A stretch of 64,000 nucleotides of DNA, from assembly GCF_030316855.1 (NCBI RefSeq), contig NZ_JASZYR010000016.1:1-64000 (forward strand). Reading direction: 5' to 3'. Shown in pieces: positions 32,350 through 39,954 of this stretch. Position 1 is the stretch's first letter. Every line of letters starts with the position of its first letter. Made by a program: the position numbers and the translations under genes. Source of the DNA: Variovorax sp. J22P240 (GTDB taxonomy: Bacteria > Pseudomonadota > Gammaproteobacteria > Burkholderiales > Burkholderiaceae_C). The notes below the pieces were generated by a model that saw only the letters and a list, made by a program, of their open reading frames with translations, was not told where the DNA came from and did not search any database.

Positions 32350-33003
32350 ATGCGTAGAGTCGTGAGTGCTGCTTGCGCTGCCGCGATCGTTTGCGGCTGT
32401 GCCACACCGCCTTCGACCGAACCCGGCAAAGGCGAGGGCGCGGCCTACCTTCCGATGGTCGACATGGAAGGCGTGGCACCGACCACCTATGCGCTGGATC
32501 TCGATGCCTGCCGCGTTGCAGCCCAGAAAATCCGGATCGTGCGCACCGGGCCCGGCAACACCGATGTCCTGGACGCCGTCGCAGTGGGCGTGGCGATCGT
32601 CCTTCCGATGGGGGTCGTGGCGGCTGCGGCGATCGGCGGCCTCGCCGCAGCGATGTCCGACGGTTCGATTGGCGAGCCCGCCGACCCCAGGATGCAGCAG
32701 ACCGCACTGGTCAACTGCATGGCTCGAAGGGGCTACAAGAATCTCGATCCGAACGTGACGGTGACCTATCTGGCTCCGCCCAAGGCCGACCCGCTGTCGC
32801 TGCCCCGCAAGACAGGCCAGGACACCTACGTCGCCGAGAACTTCGCGAAGGCGAGCAACTGCAGCGCCACGCCCAGGGCCGTGCTTGAGGACAAGGGGCC
32901 GGGATTCGAGCACTACAGCGTGGCGTGCGCCGATGGGCGTTCCATGGCCCTGCGCTGCGAGTTCGGCAACTGCGCCCGGCAGGTCGTCGCTTCGGGCAAC
33001 TGA
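32350..33003 (+). CDS. Putative lipoprotein of unknown function
   Basis: The 217-residue protein begins with a short basic stretch and a hydrophobic segment ending V-C-G-Cys17, a plausible lipobox, so it is probably a membrane-anchored lipoprotein. Residues about 78-110 form a glycine/alanine-rich hydrophobic segment (AIVLPMGVVAAAAIGGLAAAM) reminiscent of glycine-zipper proteins. The C-terminal part has paired cysteines (SNCSATP, VACADG, CEFGNC). No function can be assigned. AGGAG lies seven bases upstream of the ATG. Confidence 0.7.
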   Translation: MRRVVSAACAAAIVCGCATPPSTEPGKGEGAAYLPMVDMEGVAPTTYALDLDACRVAAQKIRIVRTGPGNTDVLDAVAVGVAIVLPMGVVAAAAIGGLAAAMSDGSIGEPADPRMQQTALVNCMARRGYKNLDPNVTVTYLAPPKADPLSLPRKTGQDTYVAENFAKASNCSATPRAVLEDKGPGFEHYSVACADGRSMALRCEFGNCARQVVASGN

Positions 33004-33007
33004 GCCG

Positions 33008-33598
33008 TCAGTAAGGCGGCGCCTTGCGCGCCCGTTGCTCCCGCGCCGCCTCGGTCCACCATGCCAGGTCGTCAGCGAAGCGCCCGAAGGACCGGTCCAG
33101 CGCTTCGCCGGCGCTGCCGGTGGGCTTGCCGGTCGTGTCCAGCGCTTGGGAGATTGGGCCGACCGCGAGCGTGCTCGACACAACCACCATCCCCATCTCG
33201 GAGAGGATCGAATGCCAGATCGTGCCCGAGCGAACGCCGGAGAAGCGACCCGCCGAATAGCTGGCCACGGCAGCAGGACGCCAGAACCACTCTTCGAGGA
33301 AGTGATCCGTCAGGTTCTTGAGGCCGGGTTGCGGACCCCAGTTGTACTCGCCCGTCACGAACACGAAAGCATCCGCGCCGCGGATCTTTTGCGCCAGGGT
33401 TTCCATGGCGGCCGGCGCCGTGCCCTGCGGGTACTCCTTGTACATGCGGTCGAGCATGGGCAGGTCCACATCCTTGGCATCGATCAGCTCCGCTTCGGCG
33501 CCGCGGGCCCGGAGGCCGGCGACCAAGTAGTCGGCGAGGCGTACGCCCATGCGGTCGGAGCGGTAGGAGCCATAGAAAACCAGGATCTTGTCGGCCAT
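33008..33598 (-). CDS. NADPH-dependent FMN reductase (flavodoxin fold)
   Basis: The 196-residue protein has the flavodoxin-like NADPH-dependent FMN/azo reductase fold: ILVFYGSYRSDRMGVRLADYL near the N-terminus, then DAFVFVTGEYNWGPQPGLKNLTDHF, where the GEYNWG(P)xPGLKN segment binds FMN. It reduces flavins or quinones; substrate is unknown. It converges with the lipoprotein gene (4 bp between stops) and lies upstream of nothing on its strand except 62 bp and fliR, whose transcription starts from the other side. Confidence 0.88.
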   Translation of the reverse strand: MADKILVFYGSYRSDRMGVRLADYLVAGLRARGAEAELIDAKDVDLPMLDRMYKEYPQGTAPAAMETLAQKIRGADAFVFVTGEYNWGPQPGLKNLTDHFLEEWFWRPAAVASYSAGRFSGVRSGTIWHSILSEMGMVVVSSTLAVGPISQALDTTGKPTGSAGEALDRSFGRFADDLAWWTEAAREQRARKAPPY

Positions 33599-33660
33599 CG
33601 TTGTCGTGCCCTTTCGGACGCCGATGATCGCCGCATTCAGCCGTCTGCGCGAGCTCTCTC

Positions 33661-34455
33661 TCAGCGCCTCAGCGCCTGGGTGAACTGGATCATCGATTCG
33701 AAGCCCGCCGCAAAGCGCGGTTCGAGGAAGGCGCCAAGGTGCGGCATCAGCAGCTGCAGCATCCAGATCCCCGCCAGCAGCGTCAGCGGAAAGCCCACCG
33801 CGAAGATGCTGAACTGCGGCGAGGCCCGGTTCAGGATGCCCATCGCGAGGTTGAGCGTGAGCAGCGCCGTGACCAGCGGCAGCGACAGCATCAGTCCGCT
33901 GGCAAATATTTGCGACGCGCCGGCCACGAGGAACATCCATCCTTGCCCGGACAGCGGCGCGTCGGCGATGGGAAGCGTCTGGAAGCTCTCGGCCAGCGTG
34001 GCGATCAGCAGCAGATGGCCGTCGACGGCCACGAAAATCAGCATCGCCAGCATGTTCAGCAGGCGCGCGACCACCATCGTGGCGCCGCCGTTCATGGGGT
34101 CGAAGAAGGACGCGAACGACAGGCCCATCTGCAGGCCGATGTATTCGCCGGCGGCGAGCACCGCGGTGAACACCATGCGCATGGTGAAGCCCATGGCCGC
34201 GCCGATGAGCACCTGCTGCACGATGATCCAGACGCCACCGGCCGAGACCACCGGCACGTCCGGCATCGGCCCCAGCGTGGGCCCCAGCACCAGCGCGAGC
34301 ATGGCCGCAATCGCTACCTTGATGCGCCGCGGAACCCACGATTCGCTGAAGATCGGCGCGGTGCTCACCAGGGCCAGCATGCGAACGAAGGGCCACAGGA
34401 ACATCACCATCCACGCGGTGAGCTGCCCCGAGGTGACGGAGAAAACCGGAGGCAT
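33661..34455 (-). CDS. fliR: Flagellar export gate protein FliR
   Basis: FliR, with FliP and FliQ, forms the export gate core of the flagellar type III system in the inner membrane. The 264-residue protein has about six hydrophobic segments, for example MVMFLWPFVRMLALVSTAPIF, and the conserved block GEYIGLQMGLSFASFFDP. Its ATG shares one base with the fliQ stop (TGATG). It is the last flagellar gene of the minus-strand fliF-R series; beyond it a non-flagellar reductase gene follows. Confidence 0.96.
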   Translation of the reverse strand: MPPVFSVTSGQLTAWMVMFLWPFVRMLALVSTAPIFSESWVPRRIKVAIAAMLALVLGPTLGPMPDVPVVSAGGVWIIVQQVLIGAAMGFTMRMVFTAVLAAGEYIGLQMGLSFASFFDPMNGGATMVVARLLNMLAMLIFVAVDGHLLLIATLAESFQTLPIADAPLSGQGWMFLVAGASQIFASGLMLSLPLVTALLTLNLAMGILNRASPQFSIFAVGFPLTLLAGIWMLQLLMPHLGAFLEPRFAAGFESMIQFTQALRR

Positions 34456-34724
34456 CAGCCCACGAGCTGGGGGATGCTCATGAACAGCGCACGCATGTAG
34501 TCCAGCATCTGCCCGAGCATCCAGGGGCCGGCGACGACGAGCGTGACGAACACGGCCAGCAGCTTGGGGATGAACGACAGCGTGGCTTCGTTGATCTGCG
34601 TCGCGGCCTGGAAGATGCTGATGATCAGGCCGACGACGAGCGCCACCAGCAGCAGCGGCGCGGCGAGCACCAGCGACACCTGGATCGCCTGGTTGCCCAT
34701 CGACATGATGGTTTCGGGTGTCAT
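34455..34724 (-). CDS. fliQ: Flagellar export gate protein FliQ
   Basis: This is the standard 89-residue FliQ with two membrane helices (about residues 15-40 and 50-75). Conserved residues include LLLVALVVGLIISIFQAATQINEATL. It assembles with FliP and FliR. The ATG at 34724 follows the fliP stop by 16 bp, and its stop overlaps the fliR start by one base. Confidence 0.96.
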   Translation of the reverse strand: MTPETIMSMGNQAIQVSLVLAAPLLLVALVVGLIISIFQAATQINEATLSFIPKLLAVFVTLVVAGPWMLGQMLDYMRALFMSIPQLVG

Positions 34725-34740
34725 GGGGCTTCCCCTAGGC

Positions 34741-35499
34741 CTAGGTATAGAAGCTCTGAGCCAGAGCACCGATGAGAAGTTGCCACCCGTCGGCCAGCAC
34801 GAAGAGCATCAGCTTGAAGGGCAGCGCGATGCCGGCGGGCGGCACCATCATCATCCCCATCGACATCAGCACGCTCGCGACCACCAGGTCGATGATCAGG
34901 AACGGAATGAAGACGGTGAAGCCGATCTGGAAGGCCGTCTTCAGTTCGCTGATCACGAAGGAGGGCAGCAGGATGCGCAGCGGCACGTCTTCCGGGCCTT
35001 GCATGTCGGGCACCTTCGCGAGTTTGGCGAACAAGGCCAGGTCGTTCTCGCGGGTCTGCCGCAGCATGAAGGTCTTGAAGGGCTCGATGCCGCGTTCCAG
35101 TGCGCGGTCGGTGCTGATCTTGTTCTCGGAGAAGGGCTTGTAGGCTTCGTTGTAGACCTTGTCGAACACCGGCGACATGACGAAGAAGGTCAGGAAGAGC
35201 GACAGGCCCACCAGGATCTGATTGGGTGGCGAGGACTGCGTGCCGATGGCGGTGCGCAGCAGGCCCAGCACGATCAGGATGCGGGTGAAGCTCGTCATGC
35301 ACAGCAGGAGCGCCGGCAGAAAGGACATCGAGGTCAGCAGCACCAGCGTCTGCACGCTGAGCGACCAGGTCTGGCTGCCGCCAGGGCCGGGGGTGCTGAT
35401 CAGGCCGGGCAGGCTCTGGGTCCATGCCGCCATCGGCAGCGTGGCCGCGAGCAGCACCATGCCGCCCTGAAGGCTTCGACGAAAAGCGCTGCGCATCAT
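34741..35499 (-). CDS. fliP: Flagellar export gate protein FliP
   Basis: FliP is the main pore-forming subunit of the flagellar export gate. The 252-residue product has a cleavable-type signal sequence (residues about 1-28) and four membrane helices. Conserved blocks are MTSFTRILIVLGLLRTAIGTQ, NQILVGLSLFLTFFVMSP and SELKTAFQIGFTVFIPFLIIDLVVAS. The ATG at 35499 overlaps the fliO stop in ATGA; a second ATG follows immediately. The same frame is open upstream but there it shadows fliO. Confidence 0.97.
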   Translation of the reverse strand: MMRSAFRRSLQGGMVLLAATLPMAAWTQSLPGLISTPGPGGSQTWSLSVQTLVLLTSMSFLPALLLCMTSFTRILIVLGLLRTAIGTQSSPPNQILVGLSLFLTFFVMSPVFDKVYNEAYKPFSENKISTDRALERGIEPFKTFMLRQTRENDLALFAKLAKVPDMQGPEDVPLRILLPSFVISELKTAFQIGFTVFIPFLIIDLVVASVLMSMGMMMVPPAGIALPFKLMLFVLADGWQLLIGALAQSFYT

Positions 35500-36065
35500 C
35501 GGGCCGGGCTTGACTTGCCGGTGAGCGATTCGCGCAGCTTCTGCGCGAACAGGTCGATGGGCTTGAACGCCTGAACATCCGCGGTGACGGACGCGCCGCC
35601 GGGCACGGCCTGCGCCGGCAGCGTGTGCAAGGTGTTGATCTGGGTGGGGGTGACGCCCAGCACGAGCCACGTGGCGCCGACTTCGACCACCACGACGCGC
35701 TCGCGCTGGCCGACGTTGGAACTCGACACCACCTTGACGACGTGACCGCCACCGAAGCGCTGCAGCCCGAAGCGGCGTGCCAGCCAGGCACAAAGGAAGA
35801 TCAGGCCGAGGACCACCACCATGCCGAGCCCGGCCTGCAACAGTCCCGACGCGCCGACCACCGGCGCGGCTGCCTCGGCAGCAGGCGAAGGCACCGTCGG
35901 CAACACAGCATGCACCGGCAGCACCGCAAACGCCATCGCCGCCGCCAGCAGCCGGGCGCCAAAGCCCAGAAATCCCTCGGAACCGGCTCCGCCGGGCCGT
36001 CGGGATTGCCCCCTGGAAGGGGGTGTCAGAGCCACACGAAGTGGGCGAGGCTGGGGGTGCTTCAT
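35496..36065 (-). CDS. fliO: Flagellar biosynthesis protein FliO (N-terminus from a repeat)
   Basis: FliO helps assemble FliP and is a single-pass membrane protein. The core is clear: one membrane helix around residues 75-97 (GMVVVLGLIFLCAWLARRFG) followed by HVVKVVSSSNVGQRERVVVVEVGATWLVLGV, the family signature. The first 43 residues are odd: codons 3 to 34 lie inside a 95-bp dispersed repeat that also occurs at 45519-45613. An internal ATG at 35936 would give a 146-residue protein starting MAFAVLPVHA, which looks like a normal signal-anchor start. The ATG at 36065 overlaps the fliN stop (ATGA). Which start is used is unresolved. Confidence 0.85.
   Translation of the reverse strand: MKHPQPRPLRVALTPPSRGQSRRPGGAGSEGFLGFGARLLAAAMAFAVLPVHAVLPTVPSPAAEAAAPVVGASGLLQAGLGMVVVLGLIFLCAWLARRFGLQRFGGGHVVKVVSSSNVGQRERVVVVEVGATWLVLGVTPTQINTLHTLPAQAVPGGASVTADVQAFKPIDLFAQKLRESLTGKSSPAR
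35965..36059 (-). repeat. Dispersed GC-rich repeat, copy A (inside fliO)
   Basis: Read on the minus strand, this 95-bp element runs from CCCCCAGCCT through CACTTCGTGT, a CCCCC-AGGGGGCAA hairpin and GGCCCGGC...GCCGGTTCCG. It aligns along its whole length with copy B at 45519-45613, sharing all of those blocks. Elements of this make-up are frequent between genes in Comamonadaceae genomes (from memory). Here it lies in the coding strand at the fliN/fliO junction. Confidence 0.8.
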
Positions 36066-36502
36066 CTACTTTTGAGCTTCTGCATCCGCTCGGAGGGCGT
36101 GACGATGTCGGTCAGGCGAATGCCGTACTTGTCGTTGACCACCACCACTTCGCCCTGCGCGATCAGGTAGCCGTTGATCAGCACATCCAGCGGCTGGCCG
36201 GCCAGTCCGTCGAGCTCCACCACCGAGCCTTGCGAGAGCTGCAGCAGGTTCTTGATGGTGATGCGCGTGCGGCCGATCTCGGCCGTGAGCTGCACCGGCA
36301 CGTCCATCACCCGCGCGATGTCGACGGGCGATACGTTGGCGGCGCTGGATGCCGTCTCCTGGATCTGCTGGAAGACCTGGGCCGTCGCCGGTGCCGGCTC
36401 GGGCGCCGGCGCGGGCGCGGGCGAGGGCGAGGCGGCGGTCTGTTCGGCCAGGGCGCTGGCCCAGTCGTCCGCGTCGCTGGCGGAAGAAGTGTTGTCAGTC
36501 AT
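36062..36502 (-). CDS. fliN: Flagellar motor switch protein FliN
   Basis: FliN is a C-ring subunit that binds FliM and, through FliH, the export ATPase. The 146-residue protein has an acidic N-terminus, a proline/alanine linker (SPSPAPAPAPEP), and a C-terminal SpoA domain from about residue 60, with VMDVPVQLTAEIGRTRITIKNLL and VVVVNDKYGIRLTDIV. Its ATG overlaps the fliM stop by 8 bp. Its stop lies at the edge of the repeat that forms the fliO N-terminus. Confidence 0.97.
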   Translation of the reverse strand: MTDNTSSASDADDWASALAEQTAASPSPAPAPAPEPAPATAQVFQQIQETASSAANVSPVDIARVMDVPVQLTAEIGRTRITIKNLLQLSQGSVVELDGLAGQPLDVLINGYLIAQGEVVVVNDKYGIRLTDIVTPSERMQKLKSR

Positions 36503-37496
36503 GGTCGTTCTTCGAATCGCTGTCTTGGTGAGTGATCATGTTTTGCACGCGCAGGGCGTAGCGGTCGTTCGACGTGCCGAAACCGCACTCCATCACCGGC
36601 ACGCCGTCGACCTTGGCAACGACCGTGGACGGCAGTTCGATGGGCAGCACGTCGCCGACCTGGAGTTGGAGGACCTCGCCGATGGTCGAGGACATCGTGA
36701 CGAAGTCCGCGGTGAGCTCGACGTCCGCGGCCTGCATCTGCCGCGACATTTGCTTGACCCAGCGCTTGTCGACCTCGACTTCGTCCTGGATCGGGTTGGA
36801 CAGCAGGTCGCGGATCGGCTCGATCATCGAGTACGGAATGCACACGTGCAGGAAGCCGCCGATGGGGCCGAACTCGATCTGCAGGGTGGTGTTGATCACC
36901 ACCTCGTTGGGCGCGACGATGTTGGCCAGCTTGCCATGCATCTCGGCGCGCACGTAGTCGAAATCCAACGGGTACACCGGCTGCCACGCATCGCCGTAGC
37001 ACTGGAGCGAAATGTCCAGCAGGCGCTTGATGATGCGCTGCTCGGTGCGTGTGAAATCGCGGCCTTCGACCCGCACGTGATAGCGGCCGTCGCTGCCGAA
37101 GAGGTTGTCCACCACGAGGAACACCAGCTTCGGATCGAACACGAAAAGGGCGGTGCCGCGCAGCGGCTTCATGTGCATCATGTTGATGTTCGCCGGCACG
37201 GGAAGGTGCCGCACGAACTCGCCGTACTGCTGGATCTGCACCGGTCCCACCGAGATATCGGGGCTGCGGCGCATGAAGTTCAGCAGCGCGCCGCGCAGGC
37301 CGCGCGCAAAGCGGTCGTTGATGACCTCCAGCGTGTGCATGCGGCTGCGCACCACGCGGTCGGGCGCACCGAGGTCGTAGGCGGGAAGGCCGTCGGAGGG
37401 CGCCGCAGGCGTCGAGGTTTGATCGACACTGCCGCCGGTAACGCCCTGCAGCAGCGCATCCACCTCGTCCTGCGAGAGGACCTGTTCATAGGCCAT
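36495..37496 (-). CDS. fliM: Flagellar motor switch protein FliM
   Basis: FliM is the C-ring protein that binds phosphorylated CheY and changes rotation. The 333-residue protein has the N-terminal CheY-binding helix (LSQDEVDALLQGVTGG), the middle CheC-like domain with the GG(x)G-type loop near PIGGFLHVCIPYSMIEP, and the C-terminal SpoA domain (VLQLQVGDVLPIELP). The ATG at 37496 follows fliL by 21 bp. Length and motifs are normal. Confidence 0.97.
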   Translation of the reverse strand: MAYEQVLSQDEVDALLQGVTGGSVDQTSTPAAPSDGLPAYDLGAPDRVVRSRMHTLEVINDRFARGLRGALLNFMRRSPDISVGPVQIQQYGEFVRHLPVPANINMMHMKPLRGTALFVFDPKLVFLVVDNLFGSDGRYHVRVEGRDFTRTEQRIIKRLLDISLQCYGDAWQPVYPLDFDYVRAEMHGKLANIVAPNEVVINTTLQIEFGPIGGFLHVCIPYSMIEPIRDLLSNPIQDEVEVDKRWVKQMSRQMQAADVELTADFVTMSSTIGEVLQLQVGDVLPIELPSTVVAKVDGVPVMECGFGTSNDRYALRVQNMITHQDSDSKNDHD

Positions 37497-37517
37497 GGGT
37501 TGCTTGCCTCGACGCGG

Positions 37518-38021
37518 TCACTGCACCACGAAGGTGTTGAAGGAGACACTGGCGATGCCCTGCGAAGGCAGGTTGTCGGCCAGGGGGCGGTTCAGTTCGG
37601 TGCGGATCTCCTCGGCCAGCTTGCTCTTGTCCTCGGTGGACATCAGTGACTCGGGCAGGCGGTTCGACAGCAACAGCAACGCCCGACTGCGCAGCTCGGG
37701 CATGAATTCGACGATCTGCGCCTTGGCGGGCTCGTCGCGCACTTTCAGCGACATGCCGATGTGCAGGAACTTGCCGCGGCCCTCGCTCTGGAGGTTGACG
37801 GTCAGCGGCTCCAGCGTGACGAAGATCGGCTTCTCCGGCGCCGCCGGCTTGGCGATCTCCGTGGCGGCCGTGGCCTTGGGACCGATGACGAAGAAGTAGC
37901 CCACCGCGACTGAAGCGATGAGACTGATGCCGACCATCAGCCCGATGAGCAGCTTCGATGAGCGGGGGGCGGGAGCGTTGGCGCCGTTGGCGACGTTGGC
38001 GACGGGAGGTGAGGAAGCCAT
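37518..38021 (-). CDS. fliL: Flagellar basal body-associated protein FliL
   Basis: FliL is a single-pass inner-membrane protein that surrounds or stabilises the stator. The 167-residue protein has a short cytoplasmic tail, one membrane helix (about residues 24-46) and a periplasmic domain (IFVTLEPLTVNLQSEGRGKFLHIGMSL). It ends FNTFVVQ, as in many FliL proteins. No strong ribosome site is visible before the ATG at 38021. A 139-bp gap separates it from fliK, so fliL may start a new transcript (fliLMNOPQR), although no clear promoter was recognised there. Confidence 0.95.
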   Translation of the reverse strand: MASSPPVANVANGANAPAPRSSKLLIGLMVGISLIASVAVGYFFVIGPKATAATEIAKPAAPEKPIFVTLEPLTVNLQSEGRGKFLHIGMSLKVRDEPAKAQIVEFMPELRSRALLLLSNRLPESLMSTEDKSKLAEEIRTELNRPLADNLPSQGIASVSFNTFVVQ

Positions 38022-38160
38022 GGTGTAGCTGGTTTTCTTGTTCGGTCTATTCTTTGCGACCTGCCCGGCCAACGAACGGCTGATCAAGCGGGGAAAAGCG
38101 CTTCAGATCGGCCATTGCCGCATGGCCGAATGAGTAGCGGGCGGGCGTGGCCGGCTCGGC

Positions 38161-39477
38161 TCAGGCGAAGGTGTCGAGGCCCGTTCCTGCCCGGCGCAGG
38201 GGTGCCGACGGGACGGAGAGGCCCGTTGCCGCCCCAGCGCTTGCGGCGCGGCCGGCACCCGGGTATTCAGGCTGATTCGGCGACCGCGAGGGGTTCTGCT
38301 GCGCGAAGGCGGCGTCCTGACCGAAGGGCTGCCGCGTCTCGGCGCCGACCGAGGTCTGGCCGAGGTTGATGCCCTGTTCGGCGAGGGTGGTGCGCAGCTG
38401 CGGCAACGCCGCCTCGACTGCCTTGCGCACGCCTTCGTGGGCCGACACGAACATCGCCTGCGCCTGGCTGTCGCCCATGGTCAGCGTTACCTTGAGCGGG
38501 CCGAGGCCAGCCGGGTTGAGATTCAACTCGGCCACCTGGTGGCCGCTGGCGTTCATGCGGATCATGTGCTGGCCGATCGCAGGGCCCCATTCGTCGCTGC
38601 CCACGGGCGGGGCGACGGAAAGCACGGGCGTGCTGCCCGACGTCGGGCCGGAGCGTTCGACCGTCTGCCCCGCGAGGGATTGAAGCTGCGGCAACGGCTG
38701 CGGGCTGGATTCGGAGGCAGTGTCGAGCGAGTTGCCTGCCGCCTCCGAGGGTGCGGCCACCTTGATGTCGGCCGCTTCGAATGGCGGCGTTGGCTGTGCC
38801 TTGTCCGCCGCTGCCGAAACCTTGGCCTTGTCGGCGGAGCCCGTTGCCACGATCGCCGGGTCGGCAGGCGCTGCCGGCAGTGTGGACTTGCCGGCCGCGG
38901 GGCGTTCGGTTGCCGCGCTCGCTGTCGCCGCGGTGTCGCTGGCGGCCTCTGCCGACGCAGATTGCGCGAGTGCATCCTTGAAGGGCAGGTCCGCGGTCGC
39001 TTCCTCCTTCGCCGCCGGCTTCGAGTCCTTGGCATCTTCAGTCGCGGCGACCGCTCCGGTCGCGGGCTCCGCGCCGGTTGCAAGGGCTGCGGCGTCCTCG
39101 GACAACGCGGCGAGCATGCCTTCCGGCTTGACGCCGTCTCCGGCTGCGCCGACCCCGTTCGCGCTGCCGGCCTTGGCATCCACGCCAACCGGTGCGATGT
39201 GCGCCGGCAGCAACGGCGCCAGCAGCGCCATCACGTCGGCGGCCGTCAGCTCGCTCTTCTTCTCGCCGGTGCGCGGCTGCTTGCGGCCGGCGGCGGAGGC
39301 GGGCGGATCGTTGTCTGCGGCGGCCTCCTGGGTGCCGGCATCGCTGGCGGCACGCGATCGGTCGAGCACCGCGCCGAAGCTGCGGCCCTCGGCCTGCTCG
39401 GCGCCGCGGCCGCGCGAGGCTGCGGACGACACCGAGGTGCCGGGAACGTTGACGGAAGTCGGGATCAGGGTGGGCAT
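38161..39477 (-). CDS. fliK: Flagellar hook-length control protein FliK
   Basis: FliK is the exported molecular ruler that sets hook length and switches FlhB specificity. The 438-residue protein is rich in alanine, proline and threonine over residues 1-290, as expected for the disordered ruler part. The compact C-terminal domain (about residues 320-405) contains VAELNLNPAGLGPLKVTLTM, the conserved FliK block. The ATG at 39477 is preferred over a TTG at 39483. fliJ lies 16 bp upstream in transcription order. Confidence 0.95.
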   Translation of the reverse strand: MPTLIPTSVNVPGTSVSSAASRGRGAEQAEGRSFGAVLDRSRAASDAGTQEAAADNDPPASAAGRKQPRTGEKKSELTAADVMALLAPLLPAHIAPVGVDAKAGSANGVGAAGDGVKPEGMLAALSEDAAALATGAEPATGAVAATEDAKDSKPAAKEEATADLPFKDALAQSASAEAASDTAATASAATERPAAGKSTLPAAPADPAIVATGSADKAKVSAAADKAQPTPPFEAADIKVAAPSEAAGNSLDTASESSPQPLPQLQSLAGQTVERSGPTSGSTPVLSVAPPVGSDEWGPAIGQHMIRMNASGHQVAELNLNPAGLGPLKVTLTMGDSQAQAMFVSAHEGVRKAVEAALPQLRTTLAEQGINLGQTSVGAETRQPFGQDAAFAQQNPSRSPNQPEYPGAGRAASAGAATGLSVPSAPLRRAGTGLDTFA

Positions 39478-39493
39478 GGGCAAATCCGGTGCT

Positions 39494-39949
39494 TCAAAGG
39501 AGCGGGTTCGCGGCGCGGTCGAAGAACTTCCGAGCCGATCGTTCGTCGCTGTCGCGCTGCTCGCGCTTGGCCTGCGCCAGCATTTCCTGGCGGCGCACCC
39601 GTTCGGCGAGCGTGTCGAAGGAGTTGAGGCGGCGCTTGTGGTGCTGCCAGTCGGCGCGCCCGTGGTCCAGCCGCGAGGCGGCCTGGGCGACGATGGCGCG
39701 CTGCTGCTCGATGGCGCCGTCGAGCGTGCCGAGGAAGGCCTGGTAGTTGCGCCACTTGGCCGTCGGGAGGCCGGTGTTCATCAGTGCGTGCAACTGGTCG
39801 TGGTAGTCCTGGCGGTACTGCAGCAGCATGTCCAGCTTCTGGCTCGAACTGAGTTGCGCGCTCTGCAGCGCGCCCAGCCGCCGCGCGGCATCGTCGGTCT
39901 GTGTGCGCGCGAGATCGGTCAGCGTGTCGAGGGGGAGTTTCCGGGTCAT
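39494..39949 (-). CDS. fliJ: Flagellar export protein FliJ
   Basis: FliJ is the coiled-coil stalk inside the FliI hexamer, acting as chaperone escort and rotor. The 151-residue protein is almost entirely helical, with long charged heptads (AARRLGALQSAQLSSSQKLDMLLQYRQDY and REQRDSDERSARKFFDRA) ending in the family-typical helix. The position five bases after fliI confirms the identity. Confidence 0.93.
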   Translation of the reverse strand: MTRKLPLDTLTDLARTQTDDAARRLGALQSAQLSSSQKLDMLLQYRQDYHDQLHALMNTGLPTAKWRNYQAFLGTLDGAIEQQRAIVAQAASRLDHGRADWQHHKRRLNSFDTLAERVRRQEMLAQAKREQRDSDERSARKFFDRAANPLL

Positions 39950-39954
39950 GGTGG

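Noticed and set aside
35500..35793. Upstream extension of fliP
   Set aside because: Overlaps fliO fully, which has its own family signature; FliP length is normal from 35499.
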